The notes: generated by a model from the sequence alone, not told the origin. DNA of 64,000 nucleotides from Echinometra lucunter (GCA_029962745.1 CM057154.1:21861585-21925584); one strand, 5' to 3'; numbered from the stretch's first letter, positions 11,885 to 23,240 are shown. Numbers and translations are program-made.

Positions 11885-12206
11885 AACACGATAAAAACTA
11901 CTTTCGAAAATCAACTTAAGGCAACTTCAATAGCCCTGTCTATCACCTGCAGAAATGTGCGGACTTTTAATGGCTTATTGCGTAATATGACCATGATCTG
12001 TACGGCACTACAATAGACATCATAACACGATAAAAACTACTTTCGAAAATCAACTTAAGGCAACTTCAATAGCCCTGTCTATCACCTGTAGAAATGTGTG
12101 GACTTTTAATGGCTTATTACGTAATCTGACCATGATCTGTACGGCACTACAACGACTTTCGAAACTGCATTGGAGTTGATTCCTCAAAAGTAGTTTTTAT
12201 CGTGTT
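11885..12206. mobile_element. Family F MITE with internal 139-bp tandem duplication
   Basis: Twenty-base inverted ends AACACGATAAAAACTACTTT (11885-11904) and its complement (12187-12206), flanked by TCAT on both sides. The left portion, including a few flanking bases, occurs twice in tandem (from about 11876 and 12015) with few differences. Confidence 0.7.
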
Positions 12207-13048
12207 TCATATACAAGTCAACAAAAGCAAGGTGTTATAAAAAGGATTGATAAAAATGTTGACATAAATGATGAAAAGGGCATTAACCTAGCTTTCAGGC
12301 AAGACAACTTCCCCCAGATGTAGCAATACCGGCATTGATGTGCATGAATACATAACCTTTAGTAACATTTCCCAAACATAGGTAGGCAGGATAGAGTTTT
12401 GCAGCAACTAACGATTATTCTGATACCCCGTGGCAAGCAAAGCGTTTATGTCTCCAGGACTCTATTGTTCTTCTCTATGGGAGGAGACCCTAAGGCAGTT
12501 CAACATAGGAAGTCTGTGTTTACGAACAGGTGGTCGACAAGGCATGAGTGGACATCGTTGCTACTGATCAAAACTTGAAAGATTCCCCTTCCTAATGCTT
12601 CCCCCCCCCCTCAATTTTTCGATGCAAGCCATAATTGTCTGGGTTGTGCTCAAAATAATCATCGATTCAGAGGCTTCTATAAATATAACAGATGCAAGAC
12701 AAACAAAAATAACAGAAATTTCTGTACAACCAGTAAACACTTCCACCACTTAACTACAAATGCATGCTGTTCAACATATGGGATTTTAGAAGAGCCAAAA
12801 TAATCATTTCAATTCATAAACTAGCAACACATCAATAACTTCAAAATCACTCTTTTAGCAAAACATGGCAATTTCTTTAACCTAATTAATTTCTGGACAT
12901 AGCTTTTTCATTCATTATGTTGTATGCATTTGTCCTTATTTAAAAAGTAACGAAATATTATAAAAGAAAAATTTTTATCAATTTTGAAAAGAAACAATGC
13001 TTGATTTCAACCGTCTAAATTCCGTCTTGAACAGGTGAAACTGCATAT
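12207..13048. other. Gene-free stretch
   Basis: A C-run near 12600 and an otherwise AT-rich sequence. No supported feature. Confidence 0.4.
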
Positions 13049-13124
13049 CATCTGTTTGGAACTGGAAGGGCTTTAAGTCTGTATAAAATGATATGAGTTA
13101 ACGTCCTTCTGGCTTCGAACAGAT
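13049..13124. mobile_element. Family E short palindromic MITE (about 76 bp)
   Basis: Near-complementary ends built on CATCTGTTTGGA and CTTCGAACAGAT enclose the shared core TAAAATGATATGAGTTAACG. It serves as the empty-site reference for the nested insertion at 40588. Confidence 0.75.
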
Positions 13125-13433
13125 CTCTATCTGACGGGGGTCAAGCACACTTTAGATCGACAGGGGGTCTCCCCCCGTCTCCTCTTCCGGTTTGACTCCT
13201 CCAAGTGTAGTGCTAACGGATGATAGCAGGTGATACTCGCCGTGGAAACCGTGAGTAATCGGTTACCGATTGATGCAAATTTCGCAGCCTCAAGTCAACA
13301 AGCCTGAATGATACAAGAGAAGTACCTGTCGGCATGACCCTAGGATATTACAGGTTTTCACAACAGGTATTGCGGTAGAAGTATGTAGTACTGAACAAAT
13401 ATATCTCACCTCCATTATATCAACCCATTCATG

Positions 13434-13827
13434 ACAGAGGTCCACATTTTATGGTTTGGCCTAATATCTTTTAATGCAAAGCCATAAAAATCATACCAAA
13501 TACATGAGCAGAAAGAGCAAAAAATTCTACACAAACTGTGCCTATTTTGGTTGCATCAGTATTTATTGTTTGATGCTTAAAATTTTTTAAAGGAAAATAA
13601 GCATTAAAATTCTTAATTGGCAATGTGATAGAAAGTTTAAAATCACCATTTTCCCCTGCAAATTGGCAACTTTTTGACTTATCATAATTTCTGTCAATTT
13701 ATATCCATTTCTGATACATGACGTTTTATAAATAAAATGTAGCAATAAAATAAAAATGTTGGTGTTGCCAATTTGAAGAATAAAAGCTGATCAAATTAGG
13801 CTTTAAATAATTCCTGTCACGAATGGG
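13434..13827 (-). mobile_element. Family B MITE, copy 3
   Basis: Same orientation as copy 2. The left flank has mutated to TCAA (13430-13433); the right flank is TTAA (13828-13831). Several small internal deletions. Confidence 0.9.
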
Positions 13828-14222
13828 TTAAGAGGAGTGAGGGTATGTGCTAAATCTAATTTCAAATGAAATGCAGTTTGTAGGTTCTGTGTAATATTCA
13901 TTTGTAAAGCTGGTGGTAGGAATAGAATCACACTTTAATTACACCTTACTTTTCACCTTGATTTTTCCCTTTCTACAAGTTAATTTTCTTTTCATAGTTT
14001 TAGGGACATATTTATTTCACTTCAAGCTCAACTACATTTGAACACAGTTCTAAAATCTTAAACAGTACCTCTGAAGCCATTTCTAGTGGTATGCTGCAAA
14101 AGCAAATTGTCAACTTTTTTAATATTAGTTGACTGAGATAAAAAATTCTCATATCTGGTACTGCAGGGAAAACTATATCCTCCCAAATAAAGGCAAGCAA
14201 CTACAATGTATATAACTGTATA

Positions 14223-14250
14223 CAGGGCCGTACGCAGACATTTTTTCCTG

Positions 14251-14289
<39 letters not shown>

Positions 14290-14510
14290 AGACGCGTAAA
14301 ACTTTTGAAAAAACTCGAAAGCGAGGGAGCCAAGCAACCGAGCTGGTCACGAAGGTACTTTTGCATTGTCTAAAATGAAATTGAAGGATTTGTTGCAGTT
14401 AGTTGGTGGATTTTATGAAAATTTTCAGTAAAGAAATGTATGTTTTCAAAAAAAAAATTTTCGGGGGCAACTGCCCCCTGCCCCCCCCCCCCACGCTGCA
14501 TACGGCCATG
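14223..14510 (-). mobile_element. Family G MITE, left member of a head-to-head pair
   Basis: Starts CAGGGCCGTACGCAG and contains a 36-G run (14252-14287), then AAGACGCGTAAAACTTTTGA; it ends GCATACGGCCATG. Reverse-oriented to the neighbouring copy. Confidence 0.75.
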
Positions 14511-14535
14511 TGTATACATATATATATATGCCACT

Positions 14536-14575
14536 CATGGCCGTATGCAGCTGGGGGGAGGGCAGGGGCAGTTCC

Positions 14576-14611
<36 letters not shown>

Positions 14612-14818
14612 AAATTTTGAAAACTTAGGCCTACATTTCTTACTGAAAATTTTCACAAAATTCACCAAAAGTGTGCACCAAATCCTTCAATTTCACTTTT
14701 AAAAATGCAAAAGCGCCCTAATGACCAGCTCGGCTGCTTTACTCCCTCGCTTTCAAGTTTCTTCAAAAAATTTTACGCGTCTTGCCCCCTAAGTAAAAAA
14801 TTTCTGCGTACGGCCCTG
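14536..14818 (+). mobile_element. Family G MITE, right member of a head-to-head pair
   Basis: Starts CATGGCCGTATGCAG, has a C-run of 34 (14577-14610) and ends TTTCTGCGTACGGCCCTG. Only about 25 bp of TA-rich spacer separates it from the inverted copy. Confidence 0.75.
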
Positions 14819-15132
14819 ATGCCACTGACTGAAAAGTGAGCGTGTTGACATTAAGTCCTGGACATATGTCTCTCAGTATGCCTCATTTCATATCTATCTA
14901 CTAGAGCAGTATGTTGATAAGATACCACAAATCATGTCTGGTGGTGAACTTTAATCCTGTCATTCCCACAGAATGTCCACATTTAATGGCATTTTATGTT
15001 CATTTATCTATTTAATTCATACAATCAGATTCAGGCCTTCCTGCACAAAATGTATGCACCTTCTAGCCAGGCACCTTTTAGCAGATGCTCACAACGCTAA
15101 ACAAAACATAATTACTTTTTTACGCATCCTAC

Positions 15133-16330
15133 TGGTCAGGGGCGTAACAGGTACCTGTTATCAGGGAGGGCAGAGCCCAAAATTTCCCGGTAACTAGTCT
15201 ATGTCTAGAATCTGTGGCGTAGCAAGGACTGCATTTTAGGAGGACGGTAGTGCTCCACCGGCGTAAATCCAGTTTGAGGAGTGGTGGATGAAAAACTTTT
15301 TAAACAATTTTTTCCCTCTCACACACATTTTGATATCTATTTTTGCGAGCGAGCGAAGCGAGCGAGCAGAAAATAATCACTTTTTCGCTTTTGAATCGAA
15401 TTTTCGAATAAAAATTCAAAAATATGACGAAAGAGCGATGCGAGCGAGCCAAAAATAACCACTTTTCTCGATTTTAATCGCATTTTTGGATGGAAATCCT
15501 AAGATTTTGACGAGCGAGCGAAGCGAGCGAGCCAAAAATAATCAATTTTTGGTTTCAATACCATTTTCAAATAGAAATTCTAAAATATGATGATTGTTTA
15601 TGATAGATATATATTCAGAATTTTTACTAACTGATTAATTAAAATATATTTTCTTCTTTGAAAAGTGTGTCTGCATGGCAGGAAATTTGTACACACCATC
15701 CCCCTCTCCCCCAGGTGGGGGTGATAGATCCCCCACCCCCCGGAATTTACGCCAAGAGGGGAGGGTGCAGGGAAGGGGGAGTTTCCCCCCTACCGCGCGA
15801 AGCGCGGAAGCTCCGACGTTTCTTTGCATTGTTAGTTGTCAGTAATTAAGTCTATCTTCTGCGGCGCAACTAGGATTTCATTTTAGGAGGACGGTAGTGC
15901 TCCCTAGGAGGGAGGGTGCAGGGAGGGGGGAGTTTCCCCCCTCCCGCGCAAAGCGCGGAAGCTCCGACGTTTTTTCGCTGTCAGTTCCCGCTCTTCTTAC
16001 GCTCTCTGCCTGTTATCGGGGGGAGGGGGGAGGGGGATAGGCATAGCCAAAAATTTCCCGGTAACTAAGTTTAGAATCAGTGGTGTAGCTAGGATTTCCT
16101 TTTAGGAGAACGATAGTGCAAAGCGCGCTCCCTAGGCATGCTAGGGGGAGGGTGCAGGGATCGTGATTTTCCCCTCCCGCGCGAAGCGCGGAAGCTCTGA
16201 CGTTTTTTTTAATTGTTCGTTGTCTGTTCCCGGTCTCATACATTCTCTGCCTGTTATTGGAGGGGGGGCAGAGCCGAAAATTTCCCGGTAACTAAGTCTA
16301 GAATATGCGGAGATAGGCCTGCACCGCGAG
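15133..16330. repeat. Tandem array with GCGCGAAGCGCGG and GAGCGAAGCGAGC motifs
   Basis: At least three units of roughly 220 bp or more share TTTCCCGGTAACTA, TCTAGAAT, a GTGGCGTAGC-like start, TTTTAGGAGGACGGTAGTGC and CGCGCGAAGCGCGGAAGCTC. Between 15345 and 15600 an inserted sub-array of three units, about 82 bp each, carries GCGAAGCGAGCGAGC. Short frames here are proline/glycine artefacts. Confidence 0.7.
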
Positions 16331-16485
16331 TTGCTTGTTGCGAAGCCTTTAGCGGGGGGGGGGGGGGGGTGCGCGTGGGTTCTGGCTTAGGGCCCCTGAT
16401 GGGGGTCTACAGGGAAAGCCACTGCGGGGGTCCAGGGAGTGGAGCACCCGGAAACTCGGGGGTTTGGTACTAAATTTTCCCTCAT

Positions 16486-16690
16486 TTCTTTTGTTTCCCT
16501 TTACTTTCTTCTTTTTTCCCCTTTCCCTCCTTTCCCTCTCTCTCTTCTTCTTTCTCCCCTTTCTCCTTCTTTCTTTCCCTTTCTCCTTCTTTCTTTTCCT
16601 TTCTTCTTCTTTCTTTTCCTTTCTTCTTCTTCCTTTCCCTTTCTCCCTTCCTTTTTCTTCCTTTCCCTCCTTTTCATTTTTTCCCGGTGG
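16486..16690 (+). repeat. Polypyrimidine tract (TTTCCCTTTCTTCTT-like)
   Basis: About 200 bp almost purely C and T on the plus strand. The two overlapping Phe/Leu/Ser/Pro-rich frames are composition artefacts. Confidence 0.85.
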
Positions 16691-16774
16691 TTTGGTGGAT
16701 TTTTCCGTTGAAATCCTTCAGGGGGGGCAGAGTGCCCCCCCTGCCCCCCCGGCTGTTACGCCACTGCTACTGGT

Positions 16775-16908
16775 TATCCATTTTACACCTGGGTGGTGAG
16801 TGGCAAATGTAGATTAATGTCCTGCCAAAGGACACCAGTGCCATGCCTGGCTTTGAACCCATGACCTTCACATTTCCACTCAACAGTTTACACCACTCGA
16901 CTATGGCA
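16775..16908 (-). mobile_element. tRNA-derived SINE
   Basis: On the minus strand the head reads GTGCCATAGTCGAGTGG (A-box-like) then GGTCATGGGTTCAAAGCC (B-box-like), followed by the body GGTGTCCTTTGGCAGGACAT and CACCCAGGTGTAAAATGG. The body also occurs at 2792-2871. Confidence 0.65.
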
Positions 16909-17198
16909 CATCTACAGTGACAGTTCATGCTAGTTACTTCTATACTTGTGCTTCCGTTCTCAATTGTTTTTCACTTCCATATTTAAAGAGACATGATAAA
17001 GAGGCAGAGAGAAGCACTTAAGACAAGTTTACATTTCTCTTTGCCTATTTGTTTTAGGTAGCTTATCTGGCGTCTTTCCTTCTTATCTGCCCACCTATCT
17101 CTACTACCACCACCCCCTCATACCGTCTTCTCCTGACAGTCTTCTCCTTATTCTCCTTTCTTCCATCCTCTTGGAAGCTCTCCTAAAACCAACAAATC

Positions 17199-17273
17199 AT
17201 CTGTTTGGAGCCAGAAGGGTGTTAAGTCTGTACAAAATGATACGAGTTAACGCCCTTCTGGCTCTGAACAGAC
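17199..17273. mobile_element. Family E MITE inside duplication unit 1
   Basis: 75-bp foldback beginning ATCTGTTTGGAGCCAGAAGG and ending GGCTCTGAACAGAC. The same element recurs 1368 bp downstream because the whole segment is duplicated. Confidence 0.75.
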
Positions 17274-17324
17274 TAAATATTCATCCTACCAACCCTACTT
17301 TGAGCTTGCAATTTCTCTTCAGAA

Positions 17325-18263
17325 CAGCCACAGCGTAGGACCCCAATTAAATCCTCGTAAACTCGTAAAAGCTTTTGAATTCGTAACGGCTACCGAAGGC
17401 CTCGCTGAGAGAGGATCAATGAATCGTCGAAAATACAACCTCTCGTTTCTCCCTTATTTTGGCACCAAAATTCATAAAAATTTCAGATTACATCAGAAAT
17501 GATGATATTATTCTTCATTTTCATTTTCTCTGAAAACGGTTGGGTATTTTTTGAAATGCAAGTATTTTTCAGGTCCAGAGGACCGTGGGAAGAGGTGTTT
17601 GTTTTTTCCCGACACAACCGTTGGAGAGCATGAATATGCAAACAACTGACATGTTACTAGACTTTATTTATTTCATCTAGAAGTGCACGGGTCTCGTACG
17701 GTTCGTGCCACAGATATTTCAGTTAGCTTCGCACAGTCACACTGCGCAGTATACAGTGCGAAGCTTCGAAGGCCGTGCATGAACCGGGGTACGTGGGACT
17801 ACACGAGGTGAATCTTGAACGGTTCGTGAATGACATTGCCTTGGATTTTTTCCCGACATAACCGTGCGACAGTAAATTTTGAAAAGATATTCGGAGGAGA
17901 CTTTCGATATACTTTGATTGTTCATATGTGCAAGCCTCGATCTTGGGCAATAACGGAAAATATGAAAAATAACGTAACTTTTGCTGACTAAAAAAAAAAA
18001 AAAGAAGCATCTCATTTCACTAATTTTTCATATAATAAAACATGATTCTGCTACAAATAATTATCATGATGCGTTAGAGCAACTCTCATTCTTTAATTTG
18101 AAGTTTGGTTCATCTCATTTGGTGGTTTCTAAGGCGAGATTTTGCAGTTTAGCCAAGACTCCTCCGTAGCGGTTTTACGTAAACAAATTGTTTACTTTAT
18201 GCAAATTAGGCAGCACGCAGTGAAAGCTTTCGGGCAGTTAATTGGGGTGCTACGCTGTGGCTG
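17325..18263. mobile_element. 939-bp element with 26-bp inverted repeats and AGAA target duplication
   Basis: The left end CAGCCACAGCGTAGGACCCC (17325) and the complementary right end (18238-18263) match with one mismatch. AGAA lies directly outside both ends (17321-17324 and 18264-18267). There is no long ORF, so it is a non-autonomous DNA transposon of unassigned superfamily. It is internally shorter than its twin in unit 2. Confidence 0.7.
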
Positions 18264-18566
18264 AGAAGACTATTTAGAACTGATATTCTGCATATAGTGT
18301 ACAAGGCATGAAACCAAAATATAGAGAACAAAATATAATTTTTCTGTTTGGTCCCCTTTAATGATAAAGAGGCAGAGAGAAGCACTTAAGACAAGTTTAC
18401 ATTTCTCTTTGCCTATTTGTTTTAGGTAGCTTATCTGCCGTCTTTCCTTCTTATCTGCCCACCTATCTCTACTACCACCACCCCCTCATACCGTCTTCTC
18501 CTGACAGTCTTCTCCTTATTCTCCTTTCTTCCATCCTCTTGGAAGCTCTCCTAAAACCAACAAATC

Positions 18567-18641
18567 ATCTGTTTGGAGCCAGAAGGGTGTTAAGTCTGTA
18601 CAAAATGATACGAGTTAACGCCCTTCTGGCTCTGAACAGAC
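18567..18641. mobile_element. Family E MITE inside duplication unit 2
   Basis: Identical in sequence to the copy at 17199. It is present because of segmental duplication rather than independent insertion. Confidence 0.75.
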
Positions 18642-18692
18642 TAAATATTCATCCTACCAACCCTACTTTGAGCTTGCAATTTCTCTTCAGAA

Positions 18693-20022
18693 CAGCCACA
18701 GCGTAGGACCCCAATTAAATCCTCGTAAACTCGTAAAAGCTTTTGAATTCGTAACGGCTACCGAAGGCCTCGCTGAGAGAGGATCAATGAATCGTCGAAA
18801 ATACAACCTCTCGTTTCTCCCTTATTTTGGCACCAAAATTCATAAAAATTTCAGATTACATCAGAAATGATGATATTATTCTTCATTTTCATTTTCTCTG
18901 AAAACGGTTGGGTATTTTTTGAAATGCAAGTATTTTTCAGGTCCAGAGGACCGTGGGAAGAGGTGTTTGTTTTTTCCCGACACAACCGTTGGAGAGCATG
19001 AATATGCAAACAACTGACATGTTACTAGACTTTAGTGTCCAGGCTAACTTTCTGTGTATTTTCATGTTTGCGCAATGAGTAGTTTTCTGTAAATCTGCCT
19101 TCAAAAGTCATGGTTTTAACATAAAACGACTGTAAACTATCACTACTACGCATGCGCTTTTTCTATGAATGAGCTAAGTAGAGCAATTACGTCATGCATA
19201 TCACTGCATATGCCTGCGCTGCACGTGCACGGGTACATGGTGCATGTCGCAACGACCAGCGAAGCACTGCTGCAGCCCCCAGCAAGCAGCAAGCCTTCGA
19301 TTAATTCGCTGTTTATGCGAGGCCAAGATAATTGTATGCACGTAATTTTCTTTCAGTTTCCTTTCTTTGAAATTCCTCATCATCTGTTTACCGTGCCATG
19401 CTTTGTTCTATGTTTTCTGAACCATTTATTTCATCTAGAAGTGCGCGGGTCTCGTACGGTTCGTGCCACAGATATTTCAGTTAGCTTCGCACAGTCACAC
19501 TGCGCAGTATACAGTGCGAAGCTTCGAAGGCCGTGCATGAACCGGGGTACGTGGGACTACACGAGGTGAATCTTGAACGGTTCGTGAATGACATTGCCTT
19601 GGATTTTTTCCCGACATAACCGTGCGACAGTAAATTTTGAAAAGATATTCGGAGGAGACTTTCGATATACTTTGATTGTTCATATGTGCAAGCCTCGATC
19701 TTGGGCAATAACGGAAAATATGAAAAATAACGTAACTTTTGCTGACTAAAAAAAAAAAAAAAGAAGCATCTCATTTCACTAATTTTTCATATAATAAAAC
19801 ATGATTCTGCTACAAATAATTATCATGATGCGTTAGAGCAACTCTCATTCTTTAATTTGAAGTTTGGTTCATCTCATTTGGTGGTTTCTAAGGCGAGATT
19901 TTGCAGTTTAGCCAAGACTCCTCCGTAGCGGTTTTACGTAAACAAATTGTTTACTTTATGCAAATTAGGCAGCACGCAGTGAAAGCTTTCGGGCAGTTAA
20001 TTGGGGTGCTACGCTGTGGCTG
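18693..20022. mobile_element. 1330-bp version of the AGAA-flanked element
   Basis: Same ends and AGAA flanks as the element in unit 1, but it retains or has gained the 390-bp internal segment. It contains paired direct motifs TTTTTTCCCGACA. No transposase is evident. Confidence 0.7.
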
Positions 20023-20391
20023 AGAAGACTATTTAGAACTGATATTCTGCATATAGTGTACAAGGCATGAAACCAAAATATAGAGAACAAAATATAATTT
20101 TTCTGTTTGGTCCCCTTTAAATACAATGCACCAGTGATTGCACTGCATCTGTATCTATCCCTACATTCATGTCCTTTCAGCATGTTCCGTATCCCCGTAT
20201 CTTTTAGATGGTATGGGAGGAGGAGAGCATCGGAAATACTTTTCAAATTGTTTCCTGACATCTTTGGAAATCAAGAGCAATTTCAAAAGCAGACCTTTTG
20301 TTCTGGCACTGCTACAATGATATTCTTCCATGTGGATAAAACCAGGGGAAAACTTCATAAATTGTGTTTCATTTTTTTCACATGTACTTAT

Positions 20392-20462
20392 CCCGTAGGC
20401 TACTGGAACCAGGTTGCCCTGTACAAAGTCTATTGAAATTTTGAAATTCAGTTGTTAACGGG
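20392..20462 (+). mobile_element. Family C micro-MITE
   Basis: Begins CCCGTAGGCTACTGGAACCA after a TTAT flank and ends AACGGG before TTAA (20463-20466). The core CAAAGTCTATTGAAAT is shared. Confidence 0.65.
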
Positions 20463-20840
20463 TTAACTCTCCCTTTGATATGAACCAGGAACTAATGAGA
20501 ATAAATAAAGTCAACAGTAGCACCACAATCCCCCAGGAGCAGTGAAAGAGTATAAAGAAATGTAGGATGGTTAAATAGTTAAAATGGCTAAATGATTGGT
20601 TATCTGACCTGACTGCTAAGGAAGCATGTGTATGCTTGTCAATAAGTGACCAGGAGGAGGGGGAGGAGGGCATGAAGACTCGGTTGAAAGATACGAACAT
20701 TTTCCTGTCATATTTGACATATGATAGGAAATTTCAAGAGCAATCCTCTTTCATCTGAAATTGCTACTGTGTACTATACTTGGATGCAAACAGAACTAGC
20801 CAGTTCACATAAAACATATTGGTTTTTTTTTCAACTTTAA

Positions 20841-20912
20841 CCCATTGGCTATTGGGAACAGGTGACCCCTGGATTAAGTCTATGGGAACATAAGAATTCA
20901 GTATTCAATGGC
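20841..20912 (+). mobile_element. Family C micro-MITE
   Basis: 72 bp between TTAA (20837-20840) and TTAA (20913-20916). It starts CCCATTGGCTATTGGGAACA and the right arm is TTCAATGGC. Confidence 0.72.
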
Positions 20913-21459
20913 TTAACGGTACTTAACCTTCTCTTTCAGAAAGATGGATTAGTGCACTGCATCATAGGGTACCTGCCCTTGCCCTTCCAGCCTCCCTGCA
21001 TCATCTTCGGATCGTACAGCAGGAGCAGGAGGAGAAGGGCACAGGGCTGGCAGGTGATATATCTAGAAAGTAATAATGGATTATCCATAACCAGCCCCAA
21101 AAATGTGATTTCACACTCCAAGTGAAAAATCCAACGGTAATGAAAACCTGCTCAAGCGGAATTGTAAAACACGCTGATTTATGGGCCAGATTTAATTAAC
21201 AATTTTTGATGGAGGACCAGGGTGGGAGAGAGGGAGAGGTGATTTACGGTGAGGTGCATGTGGTTCACTTCAATATTTGCAGTGGTTCATATTGGAGATA
21301 GGTAGAAAGAATTGGATGTTTATATCAGTTCTTTCTGTGATGTTGAAATCGTCCAAAGCAAGTATGCAGTTAACATCTACCTAAGACAGTATCAGGCACT
21401 CTATCTATGCTCCATCTGAGTGTTATCACCTCAAACATGCTCATTCTATGTAAAACAAA

Positions 21460-21592
21460 ATAATAATGATGATGATGATTATGATGATGATAATAATAAT
21501 AATACTGTAATGATGATGATGATGATGATAATAATGATGATTATGATGATGATAATAATAATACTGTAATGATGATGATGATGATGATGATA

Positions 21593-21627
<35 letters not shown>

Positions 21628-21768
21628 AATAATAATACTGTAATGATGATGATGATGATGATAATAATAATATTAATAATGATAATATTCATAATAATCA
21701 TAATAATAATGATGATAATAATAATGATGATAATGATAATTATGATAATGATAATAAAAATGATGAAA
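21460..21768 (+). repeat. GAT/AAT microsatellite
   Basis: About 300 bp of (GAT)n and (AAT)n with three recurrences of AATACTGTAATGATGATGAT, showing higher-order duplication in the array. Confidence 0.95.
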
Positions 21769-22120
21769 TCAAAATATATAGTTTACTGTCAAAGCAGATA
21801 CTTCTTTTCATACTACTATTACGTCATTCATTTGAATGATGATTTACTTTACATAACTACTTCACAGCAGACATATAATTTTCATTAGTAAACCTGATTT
21901 TATAATCTCAAATGTACAGTATACATGTACCGTTAGCTAAAGTGATATGGGAACATATTTGACTATGACAAAGTGTCGTACTGTTTGGCAGTGAAGAAGA
22001 AACAAAATACAACGAGAGATAAAAAGAGAATATTATTCTCATTTTGTCCTCCTTCAAGAGATAGTAAAAGAGATAGATGTATACATGTACACAAAATTTT
22101 ATCACAGGGAGTTTAGCTAA

Positions 22121-22350
22121 CCCATTGACTAATGAATTCTTGAAATCCTATTTGCTGAATACAGAGGTCACCTGGGCCTGTTCCACAAAACTTGTTATCA
22201 ATAACAAGTTGCAATAACTGTTACAAGCTACTTAAATGCTTGCATCCGATTGGCCAAGAGCAAATTTGTCATAGAAATGTGGCAGTTGTTACTGATAGCA
22301 AGTTTTATGAAACAGGGCCCAGGGGTCATCCTGTTCCAGTAGCTGATGGG
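22121..22350 (-). mobile_element. Family C micro-MITE split by a family D element
   Basis: The left part (22121-22170) and the right part (about 22324-22350, ending CTGATGGG) together reconstitute a family C element in the orientation of the 9242 copy. Flanks CTAA and TCAA are mutated TTAA sites. The interruption is the D element at 22171-22323. Confidence 0.65.
22171..22323. mobile_element. Family D MITE (CCTGGGCC termini) nested in family C
   Basis: Ends CCTGGGCCTGTTCCAC and GAAACAGGGCCCAGG are inverted repeats. GGTCA lies on both sides (22166-22170 and 22324-22328), the likely target duplication, although an imperfect 8-bp duplication is also possible. Inner arms CTTGTTATCA and GATAGCAAG continue the fold. 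Confidence 0.65.
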
Positions 22351-23094
22351 TCAATTGCATTTCAACTTGACCCTTGCCATGGGTATAGTGACAAGATATC
22401 ACTTCTTAGATTTGGCATCATTTGTCTCCGGAAGATTTTAAGCCTCAATACTTCTTCTGATTCTTGAACAAAGATAGCTGAAATAAAAGCATTCATTTAA
22501 TAAATGGCTCATTCATCATACTACCATTCACTGACACAAACCAAGAAAAAATGAATTAGGTTTATATTTTACGTTAATTATACATTTTTCAAAATGTATG
22601 AATGCATGGAATCAACAACCTTTTTGGTGTAAAACAATGAAATTGCCAGCAGGAAATAAAGTCAGTATAATATTGACTGACAGGAGCCCAAACTAATACA
22701 CCATTTAAGATCTTATCACATTAGTTCGAGACAGATGTTTCAAACTGAAATGGAGTTTCCTCTTTCACACCAGTTAATGTACATACCTGTATCAGTTTCT
22801 GCAAGCCAATCAAGTATTGTAAAAAAAAATTCAAGTTAGTTTCAACATCACCCTACAAAAGGAAGAAATATCATGGATAAATGTGAAACAGGGAATTAGA
22901 TAATTGGATTAATACATTATCATCAGTTTCTGTATGAACAGGACATAAAAACAGACGAGAAAACAATTCCAGCATGAAGCTACTGAGGGAAAAGCAATTC
23001 CTGTTGATAAACTGACCAAGAATCTCTTTTGAAGTTGAATGACTAGCTGCGATGCTGCTGTACCACATCTACGCTCACTTGTGGAAGTCTTAAG

Positions 23095-23240
23095 AGAGAA
23101 AAGTAGAGAGGAAACAAGGGAAAGAGAGAAAGAGGATGAGAGAGGGAGAGAGAGAAAGAGAGATACATAAAGAGAGGGAGAGACGGGGGAGAGGAAGAGG
23201 AAGAGAGGAAAGGGAAGAAGGAGCAAAAAAAGAAATAAAT
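23095..23240 (+). repeat. GA-rich tract
   Basis: Purine-rich stretch of GAGAGAGA and GGAAGAGG blocks; the Leu/Ser/Phe frames on the minus strand are artefacts. Confidence 0.8.

Larger units (their letters stand above)
16993..18360. repeat. Tandem segmental duplication, unit 1 (1368 bp)
   Basis: From ATGATAAAGAGGCAG to GGTCCCCTTTA this unit is repeated immediately downstream. I see only two substitutions (near 17066 and 17685), a 14 versus 15 A-run, and a 390-bp segment missing here relative to unit 2. Confidence 0.95.
18361..20119. repeat. Tandem segmental duplication, unit 2 (1759 bp)
   Basis: Repeats unit 1 with near identity and adds 390 bp at 19035-19424, flanked by TTTA on both sides. 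The extra segment holds CpG-containing sequence and lies in the long inverted-repeat element. Confidence 0.95.

Noticed and set aside
19165..19569. 134-codon frame across the 390-bp unit-2 segment
   Set aside because: Starts in the extra segment and runs into transposon sequence; no domain or conserved feature.
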